DNA from: Leifsonia sp. Root112D2
GTDB taxonomy: Bacteria > Actinomycetota > Actinomycetes > Actinomycetales > Microbacteriaceae
Direction: 5' to 3'
DNA: 64,000 nt
Assembly: GCF_001424905.1 (NCBI RefSeq)
Contig: NZ_LMCU01000001.1
Span: forward strand, 611,150 to 675,149
Under the pieces are notes generated by a model. The model did not search any database and was not told the DNA's origin. It saw only the letters and a program-made list of their open reading frames with translations. Made by a program: the position numbers and the translations under genes. Below are positions 1 through 9,079 of the stretch, one piece after another (positions within the stretch are counted from its first letter, which is position 1; every line of letters starts with the position of its first letter).

Positions 1-960
1 ATCGTGATCTCCCGTTACGACCAGCTGCACGGCGGCGGCCAGTTTCACAAGGACAAGGCCCGGCGCTTCACTGCAACCCCCGCGAAGGCGGGCACGGAGG
101 TCGCGAAGCGGCTGGCCGAGGCCACCGTCGACGTGGGCGCGATACTCGACTTCGCCTCGTCGTTCGGCACCATCGTGCTCAGTCGGGCCTACGCCGACTG
201 GTCGGTACCGGTGAATGCCGGCTACCAGAAGCAGTTGATCGACAAGGCCGTCGACCTCACGCAGCTCTTTCCCACGGTGGCGTCGATGAAGAACGGCGCA
301 GACATCCGCCTCGCCGTGGATGTGGTGGAGGATCTGTTTCGGCTGCCCGACCTCACCCATGTGGTGATCGTGGCGGGTGACTCCGATTACATCGCGCTCG
401 CCCAACGCGCCAAACGGCTCGGGCGCTACGTCGTGGGAATCGGCGTGGCCGGGGGAACGAGCAAGGCGCTGGCTGCGGCATGCGATGAGTTCTCCGACTA
501 CGACGCACTGCTCAAGCTCGATGTCGACCTGACGCCTGAGCTCATCGAATCCGCCGACACAGCACCGGCAACGGCGGGGACGGGCGCACAATCCCCTCCC
601 GCACAATCGCCCTCTCGGGCGGTGAGTGGCGGCAAGAAACAGCGAGCGACACCGGCAGCCGATCCATCAGAAACGGACGCGAAAAACTCCGCACCATCCG
701 CACCATCCGTACCCAAGCGCGGTCCGAGCGGCCTGCTGGTACGCGCTCTTCGCCTGGGCCAGGCGAAAGGCGACGTCGAGTGGCTGAGCAGTTCCGCGGT
801 CAAGAATCAGATGTTGCGGATGGATCCCTCGTTCAATGAAGGCGCACTCGGCTTCAGCAAGTTCACCGATTTTGTGAAGTCCCGGGAGAACCTGGTGGAG
901 TTCAAGGAAGACGGCCAGGCGCGCCTCATCCGGCTGCGCCCGGCCTACAAGAACGAGTAG
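1..960 (+). CDS. NYN-domain RNase-like protein with C-terminal LOTUS/OST-HTH domain (5' partial)
   Basis: The frame is open from the first base, so the true start lies upstream. The visible part begins inside the first strand of an NYN (PIN-like) nuclease domain at IVISRYDQLHG; the catalytic Asp that normally precedes this stretch is outside the window. The rest of the fold shows acidic residues in DIRLAVDVVED and VAGDSDYIALA (roughly residues 100-135). A Pro/Ala/Ser-rich linker (about 180-240) leads to about 70 C-terminal residues resembling an OST-HTH/LOTUS domain, a fold linked to RNA binding. The family (LabA/DUF88-like) is thought to be metal-dependent RNases; the RNA target here is unknown. 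It shows no obvious link to the catabolic genes downstream. Confidence 0.8.
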   Translation: MVISRYDQLHGGGQFHKDKARRFTATPAKAGTEVAKRLAEATVDVGAILDFASSFGTIVLSRAYADWSVPVNAGYQKQLIDKAVDLTQLFPTVASMKNGADIRLAVDVVEDLFRLPDLTHVVIVAGDSDYIALAQRAKRLGRYVVGIGVAGGTSKALAAACDEFSDYDALLKLDVDLTPELIESADTAPATAGTGAQSPPAQSPSRAVSGGKKQRATPAADPSETDAKNSAPSAPSVPKRGPSGLLVRALRLGQAKGDVEWLSSSAVKNQMLRMDPSFNEGALGFSKFTDFVKSRENLVEFKEDGQARLIRLRPAYKNE

Positions 961-1095
961 GAGGCGGCCTCACCGCACCATTGTCTTGCGCACTCGACGG
1001 CATCCGTGTCGATTGGGCGGAGCGTGAATCGTCAGAGAAGTATGTCGACCGCAGCGGCGGGCGCCTACCGTACCACTCAGCGAAAGGGAACTCCC

Positions 1096-1473
1096 ATGCG
1101 ATACTCACTTCTTCTTCACTACCCCGAAATGACCGAGGCCGATCTGGGCAACGAAGCCATCTCCGAAGGCCAGGCGGCATTCGATGCCTACGCCAAGGCC
1201 CTCGAATCGGCAGGTGTGCTGGTCTCTGCCGAGGTGCTGCAACCCAGTTCGGTGACAACGACCGTCACGTCTCGCGACGGCGCATTGACGGTACAGGATG
1301 GCCCATTCGCCGACACCAAGGAGCAACTCGGCGGCACCTTCGTGATCGACGTGCCCGACCTGGATGCGGCGCTCGCCTGGGCCGAGAAGGCACCTTCGGT
1401 GCACTGGGGTGTCATCGAGGTGCGGCCCTCGGCGACCTTCTACCGAGACGGGCAGTGGCGCAGCGCGATGTGA
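1096..1473 (+). CDS. YCII/DGPF-domain protein
   Basis: A 125-residue single-domain protein of the YCII-related family. It carries the DGPF signature in the VQDGPFADTKEQ segment. I chose the ATG at 1096 (MRYSLLLHYPEM) because family members begin with this beta strand and a purine-rich stretch (CGAAAGGGAA) lies just upstream; an in-frame start further upstream would add an unlike extension. The stop overlaps the GTG of the sigma factor gene by 4 bp (GTGA), so the two are translationally coupled. DGPF proteins are regularly paired with ECF42-type sigma factors; their biochemical role is not established. Confidence 0.85.
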   Translation: MRYSLLLHYPEMTEADLGNEAISEGQAAFDAYAKALESAGVLVSAEVLQPSSVTTTVTSRDGALTVQDGPFADTKEQLGGTFVIDVPDLDAALAWAEKAPSVHWGVIEVRPSATFYRDGQWRSAM

Positions 1474-2767
1474 CCGCGAAGGCGCGGGCAGAGCAGGTCG
1501 CCCGCGCCTCTTACGGGCGCCTGCTTGCACTGCTCGCCGCCCCGAGCGGCGACATTCCCACTGCCGAGGACGCGCTGGCAGACGCGTTCGTGCAGGCGCT
1601 GTCGAGGTGGCCGAGCAGCGGCGTGCCCGACAATCCGCAAGGATGGCTGCTCACCGTGGCGCGCAACAGGCTGCGCGATCTGTATCGCTCGGCGGCCCAT
1701 CGCACATCCGCCCCTCTCGATGAAGCGGATGTGCACGGCAGCACACAGGGCCGAATCGCCCCCGGCGTTCTGCGCCCCGACGAACTCGACCTCGACGCAA
1801 TCGGCGACAAGCGACTCGAACTGCTGTTCGTGTGCGCGCACCCGGCCATCGAGGCGAGCATTCGCACCCCGCTCATGCTGCAAACGGGCTCGGTTTCGAG
1901 GCCGCGCAGATCGCGGCCGCGTTCGCGATGCCCGCGCCCGCGATGGCGCAACGGCTGGTACGTGCCAAGCGGCGCATCCGGGACGCACGCATTCCCTTCG
2001 CCGTGCCGTCGCGGCAGGATATGCCTGGCCGCCTGCCCGCGGTGCTCGAGGCGATCTACGGCGCATATGCGATCGACTGGATGCCGACGTCCGGTTCCGC
2101 GGTGCAGATTCGCACCTCACTGGCAGCAGAGTCGCTGTATCTAGCCTCCACGCTGGCCGCGCTGCTCGGCGACGAAGGGGAGGCCTTCGGTCTTGCCGCG
2201 CTGATCGCGCTGTCGCTCTCCCGAGCGGATGCCCGACACGATTCCCACGATCGCCCCGTGCCGCTCGACGAGCAGGACACCGCACTGTGGGATGCCTCGC
2301 TCATCGCCTCGGGCGAGGCCTGGCTGCGCCGCGCCCATGCGCTCGGTGGCATCGGCCGCTTTCAGCTTGAGGCCGCAATCCAGTCGGTGCACTGCGCCCG
2401 AGCCGTCTCCGGCAGCACAGACTGGGCCACGCTGCGCGTGCTGTACGAAGCGCTCGTGCGCGTCGCGCCGACGCTCGGGGCGCGCGTCTCGCTTGCGGCC
2501 ACGATCGGCCGGCTCGACGGGGCGGATGCCGGCCTCGCCGCTCTCGATCGGATCACGGACGCAGCGCTGACTCGCTTCCAGCCGGCGTGGGCGACACGCG
2601 CCCACCTGCTCGCCGCATCCGGACGCGTGAATGAGGCGCGTCGCGCCTACGAGAAGACGATTTCCCTCACCACCGATCCGGGCACCCGACAATACCTGTC
2701 GACGCGCGCCGCTGCGCTCGGTTCCGATCGGCATAGTCCGGATGTGCGGCAGGAAGCATCCACATAA
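1470..2767 (+). pseudogene. ECF42-type RNA polymerase sigma factor, frameshifted
   Basis: Starts at the GTG overlapping the DGPF gene. The first part (sigma region 2: EDALADAFVQALSRWP, then GWLLTVARNRLRDLYR) runs to FVCAHPAIEASIRTPLMLQT. The family then continues with a V/x-LG-[FL]-[DE]AA segment, and that sequence (LGFEAAQIAAAF, then region 4 and the long TPR-like C-terminal SnoaL-free extension ending at 2767) is found one base out of frame. Between ACG (1884-1886) and CTC (1889-1891) only two bases remain where three are expected, a 1-base deletion. The product would stop early without region 4. It could be a true pseudogene or a sequencing error in the G run. Confidence 0.85.
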
Positions 2768-2788
2768 GGCCCGACGTACACTCTGTTC

Positions 2789-3343
2789 ATGTGCGCGGAC
2801 CGACTCGGCAAGGGAGCGCACCCGACAGGTTGGCAGCCACGTTCGAAGCGGCGGTGGACGCTGCTCGACAAGTTCTACGAGGTCGGCGTCATTGTCAAGG
2901 GCATCGACGGCGCGATAGAACTCGCCGTGGGTATCGTGCTCCTCGTTGCTCCGAGCATGCCGCACCACGCCCTGGTGGCGGTCGCCGCCGAGGCGGGCGA
3001 GGGCATGGATCCGTTCCGCCAATTCATCGCGAACTACCTCGAAAACCTCGATGACCAGCTCGCACACACCGGGCTTGGCTTTCTGATTGCATTCCTGCTC
3101 GTGCACGGGCTCGTCAAACTCGCACTCGTGTACTTTCTGCTGCGACGCATCCACAGGGCCTATCCCTATGCGCTCGCCGTGCTCACGGCGTTCCTGCTCT
3201 ACCAGCTGTACACGCTGGCGACGGCGCCGACCGTCGGCATGGCCGTGCTCACCGTCATCGACCTGGCCATCATCGTGCTCGTCTACAAGGAGTATCGAGA
3301 GATCAAGCCGCCCGGGTCGAAAACGGGCGCGCTCGCGAATTAG
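2789..3343 (+). CDS. DUF2127 family integral membrane protein
   Basis: A 184-residue membrane protein. After a short basic N-terminus (TGWQPRSKRRW) come about four hydrophobic segments: near 35-55 (GAIELAVGIVLLVAP), 95-118 (GFLIAFLLVHGLVKLALVYF), 128-145 and 148-168. Conserved charged or aromatic residues at the segment ends (HGLVKLAL, VYKEYREIK) match the DUF2127 family, whose function is unknown. It sits 21 bp after the sigma factor frame, so it could be cotranscribed with the DGPF/sigma pair, and its 3' end overlaps the convergent hydrolase by 4 bp. Confidence 0.75.
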   Translation: MCADRLGKGAHPTGWQPRSKRRWTLLDKFYEVGVIVKGIDGAIELAVGIVLLVAPSMPHHALVAVAAEAGEGMDPFRQFIANYLENLDDQLAHTGLGFLIAFLLVHGLVKLALVYFLLRRIHRAYPYALAVLTAFLLYQLYTLATAPTVGMAVLTVIDLAIIVLVYKEYREIKPPGSKTGALAN

Positions 3344-4110
3344 GCGAAGAACTCGATCAGCAACGGAGCGAGTACGGCCGGGTCGACGCCGTGATCCTGA
3401 CCCGCAACGGCCAGCTGTCGCGCATCGGGCACCGCCTGAACGATCGCTGCGGCGGATCGGGCCGCCCACGCCGGGCTCGCTCCCCCGTGCATCACCAGGG
3501 TCGGAACGGCAATCGCTTCGAGCCTGTGTGCCGGCACTGCCCCGTCGCCGCTCAGGGCAAGATCGTATGGCAGCGTATGGGCGATGGCGAGCATGCCCGG
3601 CCAGAACGGCGCCTGGGTAACGCCATCAATCGCCTGCTGCGGCATTCCCGTCAGCCGCATGAAATTCGTTACCGCAAGTGCACGATCCCCCGCATCGAGG
3701 GTGGCCTGCACCCCGCCGTCGGATGCCGGCTGCGGGTTATCGGGGTCGAAGGTGTACGGCGGCTCGTAGGCGGAGACCCTGCTGAGAGGAAGCCCGCGCG
3801 ACGCGGCCTCCAGCGCGAGGATCGCCCCGGAGGAGTGACCGTAGACGAACGCAGACCCTCCTGCCGCCTCGATGAGCGCGGCAAGATCCTCCACCTCGCG
3901 CTCGATCGCGTACGGCTGAGTGTCGCCACTGTCACCGCGACCGCGCCGGTCATAGGCGATCACCGTGAACCGCGACGCAAGCAATCCGAGCAGCTCGCCG
4001 GGCGACTGACGGGTGTTGAGCGCTCCTCCCACGATGATGAGCGCGGGCCCGTCGCCCTGCCGGTCGTAGGCGATGACGGTGCCATCGGCGGATGTGACGG
4101 TCTCGGTCAT
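3340..4110 (-). CDS. alpha/beta-fold hydrolase
   Basis: A 256-residue alpha/beta hydrolase. The oxyanion strand region (IIVGGALNTRQ), the YDRRGRGDSG turn, the nucleophile elbow GHSSG (Ser near residue 93), the acid region (VPTLVMHGGASP) and the His in AGQDHGVDP form a complete catalytic set. There is no signal peptide, so it is cytoplasmic. Proteins of this type often sit near DGPF/ECF42 genes in actinobacteria, as here, but on the opposite strand. The substrate cannot be told; esterase, lactonase or haloperoxidase-like activity are all possible. Start: ATG at 4110 in the MTETVTSADGTVIAYD context typical of the family. Confidence 0.85.
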   Translation of the reverse strand: MTETVTSADGTVIAYDRQGDGPALIIVGGALNTRQSPGELLGLLASRFTVIAYDRRGRGDSGDTQPYAIEREVEDLAALIEAAGGSAFVYGHSSGAILALEAASRGLPLSRVSAYEPPYTFDPDNPQPASDGGVQATLDAGDRALAVTNFMRLTGMPQQAIDGVTQAPFWPGMLAIAHTLPYDLALSGDGAVPAHRLEAIAVPTLVMHGGASPAWAARSAAAIVQAVPDARQLAVAGQDHGVDPAVLAPLLIEFFA

Positions 4111-4172
4111 GATTCGCTCTCTGTGCGGATGCTGCGGCTGCGTCTCTCGCCGCTGATACTACGCGCGCGAAC

Positions 4173-4718
4173 TCAACGCAGGTAGCCCGACTGGAATCTC
4201 ACCAGCGGCTTCGCGCCGAATTCGCGCGCACGGCCCATCGCCGTCACCTCGCCCACGACGAGGGTGTGGGTGGCCGCCTCGTGAGTAGCCACGGTACGCA
4301 GCTCAAACCAGCAGAGCGCTCCGGCTATGAGGGCCGGGCCGTCGGGGTCTCGCCGAACGTGCGGGGTCTGGCGCAGCAACGCATCCAGCGGGGCGCCCTG
4401 CTCGCCGAACCGCTCCGCAACCGAGCGCTGATCGGACGCGAGCAGGCTCAGCCCCCAGCGCCCGGCCCCGGCAACCGCCTCGACGATGCGCGACAGCGAA
4501 TACAGGCTCACGAGCATGGTCGGTGGATCGTATGTCACCGACAGATAGTCGGAGACGGTGACCGCATGATCCCAGCCTCGATGGGCCGCCGTGACCACGG
4601 CGATGCCCTTGGCCGCGTTGCCGGAGAGAGCGCGGTAGGCGTCTCCATCGGCGTCGGTCGCGGGCGCGCCGACCGTGTGCTCACTCCATGTCGACGGGTT
4701 CGCGTCCATGGCCTTCAC
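4173..4718 (-). CDS. flavin reductase family protein (FMN-binding split barrel)
   Basis: A 181-residue protein matching the flavin-reductase-like split barrel. It shows the N-terminal GIAVVTA strand, the TVSDYLSVTYDPPTMLVSL segment that binds FMN, LLASDQRSVAERFG, and the C-terminal VVGEVTAMG strand followed by PLVRFQSGYLR. Family members supply reduced flavin to two-component monooxygenases or act as NAD(P)H:FMN reductases. No partner monooxygenase is adjacent. The gene is read in the same direction as the thiolase/CoA-transferase operon, 21 bp downstream of the thiolase stop, so it could be its last gene. Start at 4718, or three codons in at the second Met. Confidence 0.85.
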   Translation of the reverse strand: MKAMDANPSTWSEHTVGAPATDADGDAYRALSGNAAKGIAVVTAAHRGWDHAVTVSDYLSVTYDPPTMLVSLYSLSRIVEAVAGAGRWGLSLLASDQRSVAERFGEQGAPLDALLRQTPHVRRDPDGPALIAGALCWFELRTVATHEAATHTLVVGEVTAMGRAREFGAKPLVRFQSGYLR

Positions 4719-4739
4719 CTTAGCGATCGGCTGCGTGGC

Positions 4740-5954
4740 TCAGATCGCCTCGAGCACCACGCCCGAACCCTGGCCACCACCTCCACAGATGCCCGCGGCG
4801 CCGATACTTCCCGGGCCGGCCGCCGCCAGTCTGCGGGCCAGATGACCCACAATGCGCGCACCCGATGCACCGATTGGATGCCCGAGGGCAATAGCTCCGC
4901 CGTCGGCGTTGACGATGGCCGCATCCACGCCGAGTTCGGCCGTCGAGTGCACCGCGACGGCCGCGAACGCCTCGTTGATCTCGACCGCCGCCAGATCGCC
5001 GACGCCCAAATCGCCGACGCCCAAATCACCCGTACCACGATCGGCGGCAGAAGACGCCGCCTCCAGTGCCGCGGTGATGGCGTTCGAGGGCTGGGCGTGC
5101 AGCGAGACATCCGGCCCGCTCACCAAGGCGTGCGACAGTATTCGCGCAATGCCATGGATGCCATGCTCCTCTGCCCATCTCGGGCTGACGAGCACGACCG
5201 CAGCGGCGCCATCCGAAATCTGCGAAGAATTGCCCGCGGTGACAGTGCCGCCCTCCACGAATGCGGCTCGCAGCGCACCGAGCGACTCAGTGGTCGTGTC
5301 AGCACGAAGGCCATCGTCGGCGGAGACCGTCACGACACCGCGACGCCCCGCAACATCCACCGCAACGATCTCCTGGGCCTGAATTGCGGATGACGCGGCC
5401 AGCCGCGCGTGGGAGCTTGCCGCCCACGCATCCTGCGCATCGCGCTCGATGCCTAGCGGAGTATTGAATTCCTCCGTGCTCAGCCCCATCGAGCGGCGCT
5501 CGAAGGCGTCGGTGAGACCGTCGTACTCCATCGTGTCGACGAGTTCGACGGGGCCGAACTTCGTGCCCGAGCGCGACCCGACCCACGCGTGCGGTGCACG
5601 AGTCATCGATTCCTGGCCGACCGCCACCACAACATCCGCCTCGCCGGCGGTGATCAGTCGATCGGCCTGCACCACGGCCTCCATGCCCGAGAGACAAACC
5701 GCGTTCAGCGTGAGCGCCGGCACCGTCAGCGGAATGCCTGCGCCGACGGCCGACTGCCGGCCCGGGTTCTGCCCCGCGCCTGCCTGCAGCACCTGGCCGG
5801 CGATGACGAACTGTACGTCGCTCGCCGCGACCCCGGCGCTGTGCAGGGCGGCCGTGATGGCGCACGCCCCCAGCTCGGTCGCCGGCACCGTTGCGAACTG
5901 GCCGTTGGCCTTGACGAATGGGGTGCGCATGTACCCCGCGATGATGGCGCTCAT
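4740..5954 (-). CDS. acetyl-CoA C-acetyltransferase (thiolase)
   Basis: A 404-residue thiolase catalysing cleavage (or synthesis) of a 3-ketoacyl-CoA. It carries the active-site Cys in LNAVCLSGMEA (near residue 87), the His in GGAIALGHPIGASGAR and the proton-donating Cys in GICGGGGQG; NEAFAAV is also present. It overlaps the upstream CoA-transferase B gene by 4 bp (ATGA), so the three genes scoA-scoB-thiolase form one operon. The logical job is splitting acetoacetyl-CoA, made by the CoA-transferase, into two acetyl-CoA; beta-ketoadipyl-CoA thiolase (PcaF-like) is the main alternative. The loop before NEAF is extended by a short GDLGV repeat encoded by a 15-bp tandem repeat. Confidence 0.9.
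   Translation of the reverse strand: MSAIIAGYMRTPFVKANGQFATVPATELGACAITAALHSAGVAASDVQFVIAGQVLQAGAGQNPGRQSAVGAGIPLTVPALTLNAVCLSGMEAVVQADRLITAGEADVVVAVGQESMTRAPHAWVGSRSGTKFGPVELVDTMEYDGLTDAFERRSMGLSTEEFNTPLGIERDAQDAWAASSHARLAASSAIQAQEIVAVDVAGRRGVVTVSADDGLRADTTTESLGALRAAFVEGGTVTAGNSSQISDGAAAVVLVSPRWAEEHGIHGIARILSHALVSGPDVSLHAQPSNAITAALEAASSAADRGTGDLGVGDLGVGDLAAVEINEAFAAVAVHSTAELGVDAAIVNADGGAIALGHPIGASGARIVGHLARRLAAAGPGSIGAAGICGGGGQGSGVVLEAI
4996..5025. repeat. 15-bp tandem repeat inside the thiolase gene
   Basis: TCGCCGACGCCCAAA occurs twice in direct tandem (4996-5010, 5011-5025), with partial copies on both sides. Being a multiple of three it keeps the frame and encodes repeated GDLGV on the minus strand, in a surface-loop position before the conserved NEAFA segment. 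It looks like a replication-slippage expansion. Confidence 0.85.
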
Positions 5955-6592
5955 GCCGTCACCGCCGTCTCGAACGGCGCACCGGTTTTCTCGCGCAGCT
6001 CATCGATTGTCACGCCCGGCGCCATCTGCACCAGCCGGAGCCCATCATCCGTCACATCGAACACGGCGAGATCGCTGATGATGCGGTTGACGGCTCGCAC
6101 GCCGGTGAGGGGCAAGGTGCACTCCGTCACGATCTTCGGCGTTCCGTCGCGCGAAACGTGATCGGTCAGCACCACGATGCGGGCCGCGCTCGCCACGAGA
6201 TCCATCGCGCCGCCCATGCCCTTGACGAGCTTGCCCGGAATCGTCCAATTGGCGAGATCGCCGTTCGCCGCAACCTGCAACGCTCCGAGCACCGCGACGT
6301 CGACATGGCCGCCGCGGATCATTGCGAACGAGGTCGCAGAGTCGAAGAAACTCGCGCCGGGCAGCGCGGTGACCGTCTGCTTACCCGCGTTGATGAGATC
6401 GGCGTCTTCCTCGCCCTGCCACGGGAACGGCCCGATGCCGAGCAGCCCGTTCTCGCTCTGCAGGGTCACGGAAATACCCGCAGGTATGAAGTTCGCAACG
6501 AGGGTCGGGATGCCGATCCCCAGGTTCACATACGCACCATCGGTGAGTTCGGCGGCCACTATCGCCGCCATCTCCTCGCGTGTCCAGGCCAT
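5951..6592 (-). CDS. 3-oxoacid CoA-transferase subunit B
   Basis: A 213-residue family I CoA-transferase beta subunit. The N-terminus shows YVNLGIGIPTLVANF and then the SENGLLG motif, whose Glu forms the glutamyl-CoA intermediate. Together with the A subunit encoded 13 bp upstream it transfers CoA from succinyl-CoA (or a similar donor) to a 3-oxo acid such as acetoacetate or 3-oxoadipate. The gene overlaps the thiolase by 4 bp, so the product acetoacyl-CoA would pass directly to thiolysis. Sequence alone does not separate Sco (acetoacetate) from Pca (oxoadipate) specificity; no protocatechuate ring-cleavage genes are nearby, which leans towards acetoacetate. Confidence 0.9.
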   Translation of the reverse strand: MAWTREEMAAIVAAELTDGAYVNLGIGIPTLVANFIPAGISVTLQSENGLLGIGPFPWQGEEDADLINAGKQTVTALPGASFFDSATSFAMIRGGHVDVAVLGALQVAANGDLANWTIPGKLVKGMGGAMDLVASAARIVVLTDHVSRDGTPKIVTECTLPLTGVRAVNRIISDLAVFDVTDDGLRLVQMAPGVTIDELREKTGAPFETAVTA

Positions 6593-6605
6593 GATGCTCT
6601 CCTTT

Positions 6606-7307
<702 letters not shown>

Positions 7308-7327
7308 AATTCGTCCTCTCCGTTGAA

Positions 7328-7356
7328 GTCACCGTCGACGTCACCGTCGACGTCAC
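7328..7356. repeat. 12-bp tandem repeat upstream of the CoA-transferase operon
   Basis: GTCACCGTCGAC occurs twice head to tail (7328-7339, 7340-7351) and is followed by GTCAC. It lies in the leader of scoA, just upstream of the start codon. A 5+5 bp inverted repeat (ACCAC-CAT-GTGGT) follows immediately and a minus-strand TATAAC, possibly a -10 box, is near 7377-7382. It may be slippage-generated; no regulatory role is shown. Confidence 0.6.
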
Positions 7357-7451
7357 ACCACCATGTGGTCACTTCGGTTATATCCATAGAGTCTGAGCCG
7401 CTGCAATCATCCGCACCCAATCTCTCGGATCGTGAACACTCGCGCATGCAA

Positions 7452-7468
7452 TGTCCATATGCTGGACA
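7452..7468. promoter_or_regulatory. candidate IclR operator, TGTCCA-N5-TGGACA
   Basis: A perfect 6+6 bp inverted repeat with a 5-bp spacer lies in the divergent region between scoA and the IclR gene, directly before the ATG at 7470. Size and layout fit IclR-family operators, so it probably mediates autoregulation and control of the scoAB-thiolase operon. Its position also favours ATG 7470 over the upstream ATG at 7446, which would put the operator inside the coding region. Confidence 0.55.
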
Positions 7469-7469
7469 G

Positions 7470-8276
7470 ATGGATGCGATCAAAGGAGCACAGGTCGTCT
7501 CGCGCGTCGGCCTGTTGCTGCGCACCGTGAGCGGCGGGCCCGTGACCGGCATGACCAGCGCCGAGATCGTGGCATCAACCGACCTCACCCGGCCGACCAC
7601 CCACCGGCTGCTCGCCGCCCTCGCCGCCGAAGGACTTGTCGATCAGGACCGCCGTTCAGGCCGGTGGTTTCCCGGCCCCGAGCTGTACCTCATGGGCTCG
7701 GTCTCCGCCTCACGCTACGACGTCACGGAGACCGCTCGCGAGACCGTGCGCTCCATCGCTGCCCGCACGGGCGAGAGCGCCTTCTTCTCCGCTCGCCGAG
7801 GCGACGAGACGGTGTGCCTCATCGACGAGGAGGGAAGTTTTCCGCTCCGCTCCTTTGTTCTGCACGAGGGCATCCGCTTTCCCCTCGGCGTTGCCTCCGC
7901 CGGGCTGGTGATCCTCGCCTTCCTGCCGGAGGGGCAGGCCGAGTCCTACTTTCGCAGGCATCCTGAGCTCTCTGAGAAGTGGGGAGGCCAGCACTCCGAG
8001 CCTGCCGTGACCCAACGCGCCGCAGAGACGAGACGCCGCGGCTATTCGGTGAATCCGGGGCTGGTCGTCGAGGGCAGTTATGGCATGGCCGCGGCCGTCT
8101 TCGGGCGAAACGGCGAGCCATCCTGGGCGCTCAGCATCACGGGTGTCGAGTCGCGTTTTCCTGCTGCGCGCCGGGCAGAACTCGGTGCTCTCCTGCTCGA
8201 CCAGGCACACGAACTCGGCAAGCGGCTGCAGGATGACGCGGCCTCTGCGCGGGCGATCACGCCTCCAGCGAGCTGA
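7470..8276 (+). CDS. IclR family transcriptional regulator (divergent from CoA-transferase operon)
   Basis: A 268-residue IclR regulator: N-terminal winged helix-turn-helix (ASTDLTRPTTHRLLAALAAEG) and C-terminal effector domain (VRSIAARTGESAFFSARRGDETVCL, GVASAGLVILAFLP, RRRGYSVNPGLVVEGSYGMAAAVF). The same frame is open far upstream, but everything before about 7446 is antisense to scoAB and not IclR-like. I place the start at ATG 7470, with 7446 as alternative. It is divergent from scoA, the classic layout for a regulator of that operon; the effector is probably a pathway acid or CoA ester. The 3' end overlaps the convergent second IclR gene by 20 bp. Confidence 0.85.
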   Translation: MDAIKGAQVVSRVGLLLRTVSGGPVTGMTSAEIVASTDLTRPTTHRLLAALAAEGLVDQDRRSGRWFPGPELYLMGSVSASRYDVTETARETVRSIAARTGESAFFSARRGDETVCLIDEEGSFPLRSFVLHEGIRFPLGVASAGLVILAFLPEGQAESYFRRHPELSEKWGGQHSEPAVTQRAAETRRRGYSVNPGLVVEGSYGMAAAVFGRNGEPSWALSITGVESRFPAARRAELGALLLDQAHELGKRLQDDAASARAITPPAS

Positions 8277-9027
8277 GGCGATGCTCAATCGCCCGCGCGG
8301 TGGCTATCACCGTGGGGCTGAATCGCTCGGCCTGCGAACGGGCCGTGGCCCCGGTCACGGAGACTGCCGCTATTGCCGTTCCCCGCGCATCACGAATCGG
8401 CGCGGCGACACAGAACAGGCCGAGCAGCGATTCCTCAACGTCGAGTGCAACGCCAGTGCGCCGGATGCCCGCCAGCTCGCGCGTGAGCACCGTCTCGTCG
8501 GTGATGGTCTTCGAGGTGATGGCCGCCAGCGGGGCGGTGGCGTATTCTGCGATCTCCGCCGGCGGGGAGAAGGCGAGTATCGCCTTGCCGAGGCCCGTCG
8601 CGTGCAGCGCCCCGCGACCGCCCAGCCTCGAGTGCGGCACCCGTAGGGTGCGGGAGCCGATCTTCTCGAGATACACGATGTGAGCGCCCTCACGAATGGC
8701 GAGATTGGCCGTCAGGTGAGTCACCTCGTTCAGCGTGTGCAGAAACGGTGATGCCGCCTCCCGCATCGTGCCCTGTGTCGGCGCCATGGCACCGAGCTCA
8801 AACAACTTGATGCCGAGGCGCACGCCACGCTTGCCACGCTCCAGGGCGCCCCACTCGAGAAGTTCGGTGACGAGTCGATGCGTTGTCGATCTCGAGACTC
8901 CCGAGCGCGCGGCGAGTTCGCGCATCGTGAGTTCCGTGGCATCCGGAGAAAACGCATCGAGCAGGTCAAGAGCACGACGCAGAGACGATCGCGTGTCCTG
9001 CACAGTGGGACGGGCCATGGTCGCCAT
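8257..9027 (-). CDS. IclR family transcriptional regulator (divergent from Fe-ADH)
   Basis: About 256 residues. wHTH with AARSGVSRSTTHRLVTEL as recognition region, then the IclR effector domain (LTANLAIREGAHIVYLEKIGSRTLRV, RGALHATGLGKAILAF, RRTGVALDVEESLLGLFCVAAPI). Possible starts are Met at 9060, 9027 or 9018; I favour 9027 because it leaves only a short arm before the helix-turn-helix and clears the promoter region. It is divergent from the Fe-alcohol dehydrogenase/aldehyde dehydrogenase pair, with only about 52 bp between starts, and is its probable regulator. Confidence 0.85.
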   Translation of the reverse strand: MATMARPTVQDTRSSLRRALDLLDAFSPDATELTMRELAARSGVSRSTTHRLVTELLEWGALERGKRGVRLGIKLFELGAMAPTQGTMREAASPFLHTLNEVTHLTANLAIREGAHIVYLEKIGSRTLRVPHSRLGGRGALHATGLGKAILAFSPPAEIAEYATAPLAAITSKTITDETVLTRELAGIRRTGVALDVEESLLGLFCVAAPIRDARGTAIAAVSVTGATARSQAERFSPTVIATARAIEHRLSSLEA

Positions 9028-9079
9028 GGTAACGGTCTGCGACTCTGGCCTCAACCGCACAGAAGTTCACAGGAGAACC

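Noticed and set aside
2141..3469. 442-codon minus-strand open frame
   Set aside because: It covers the antisense of the sigma factor and DUF2127 genes; highly charged low-complexity translation, no domain.
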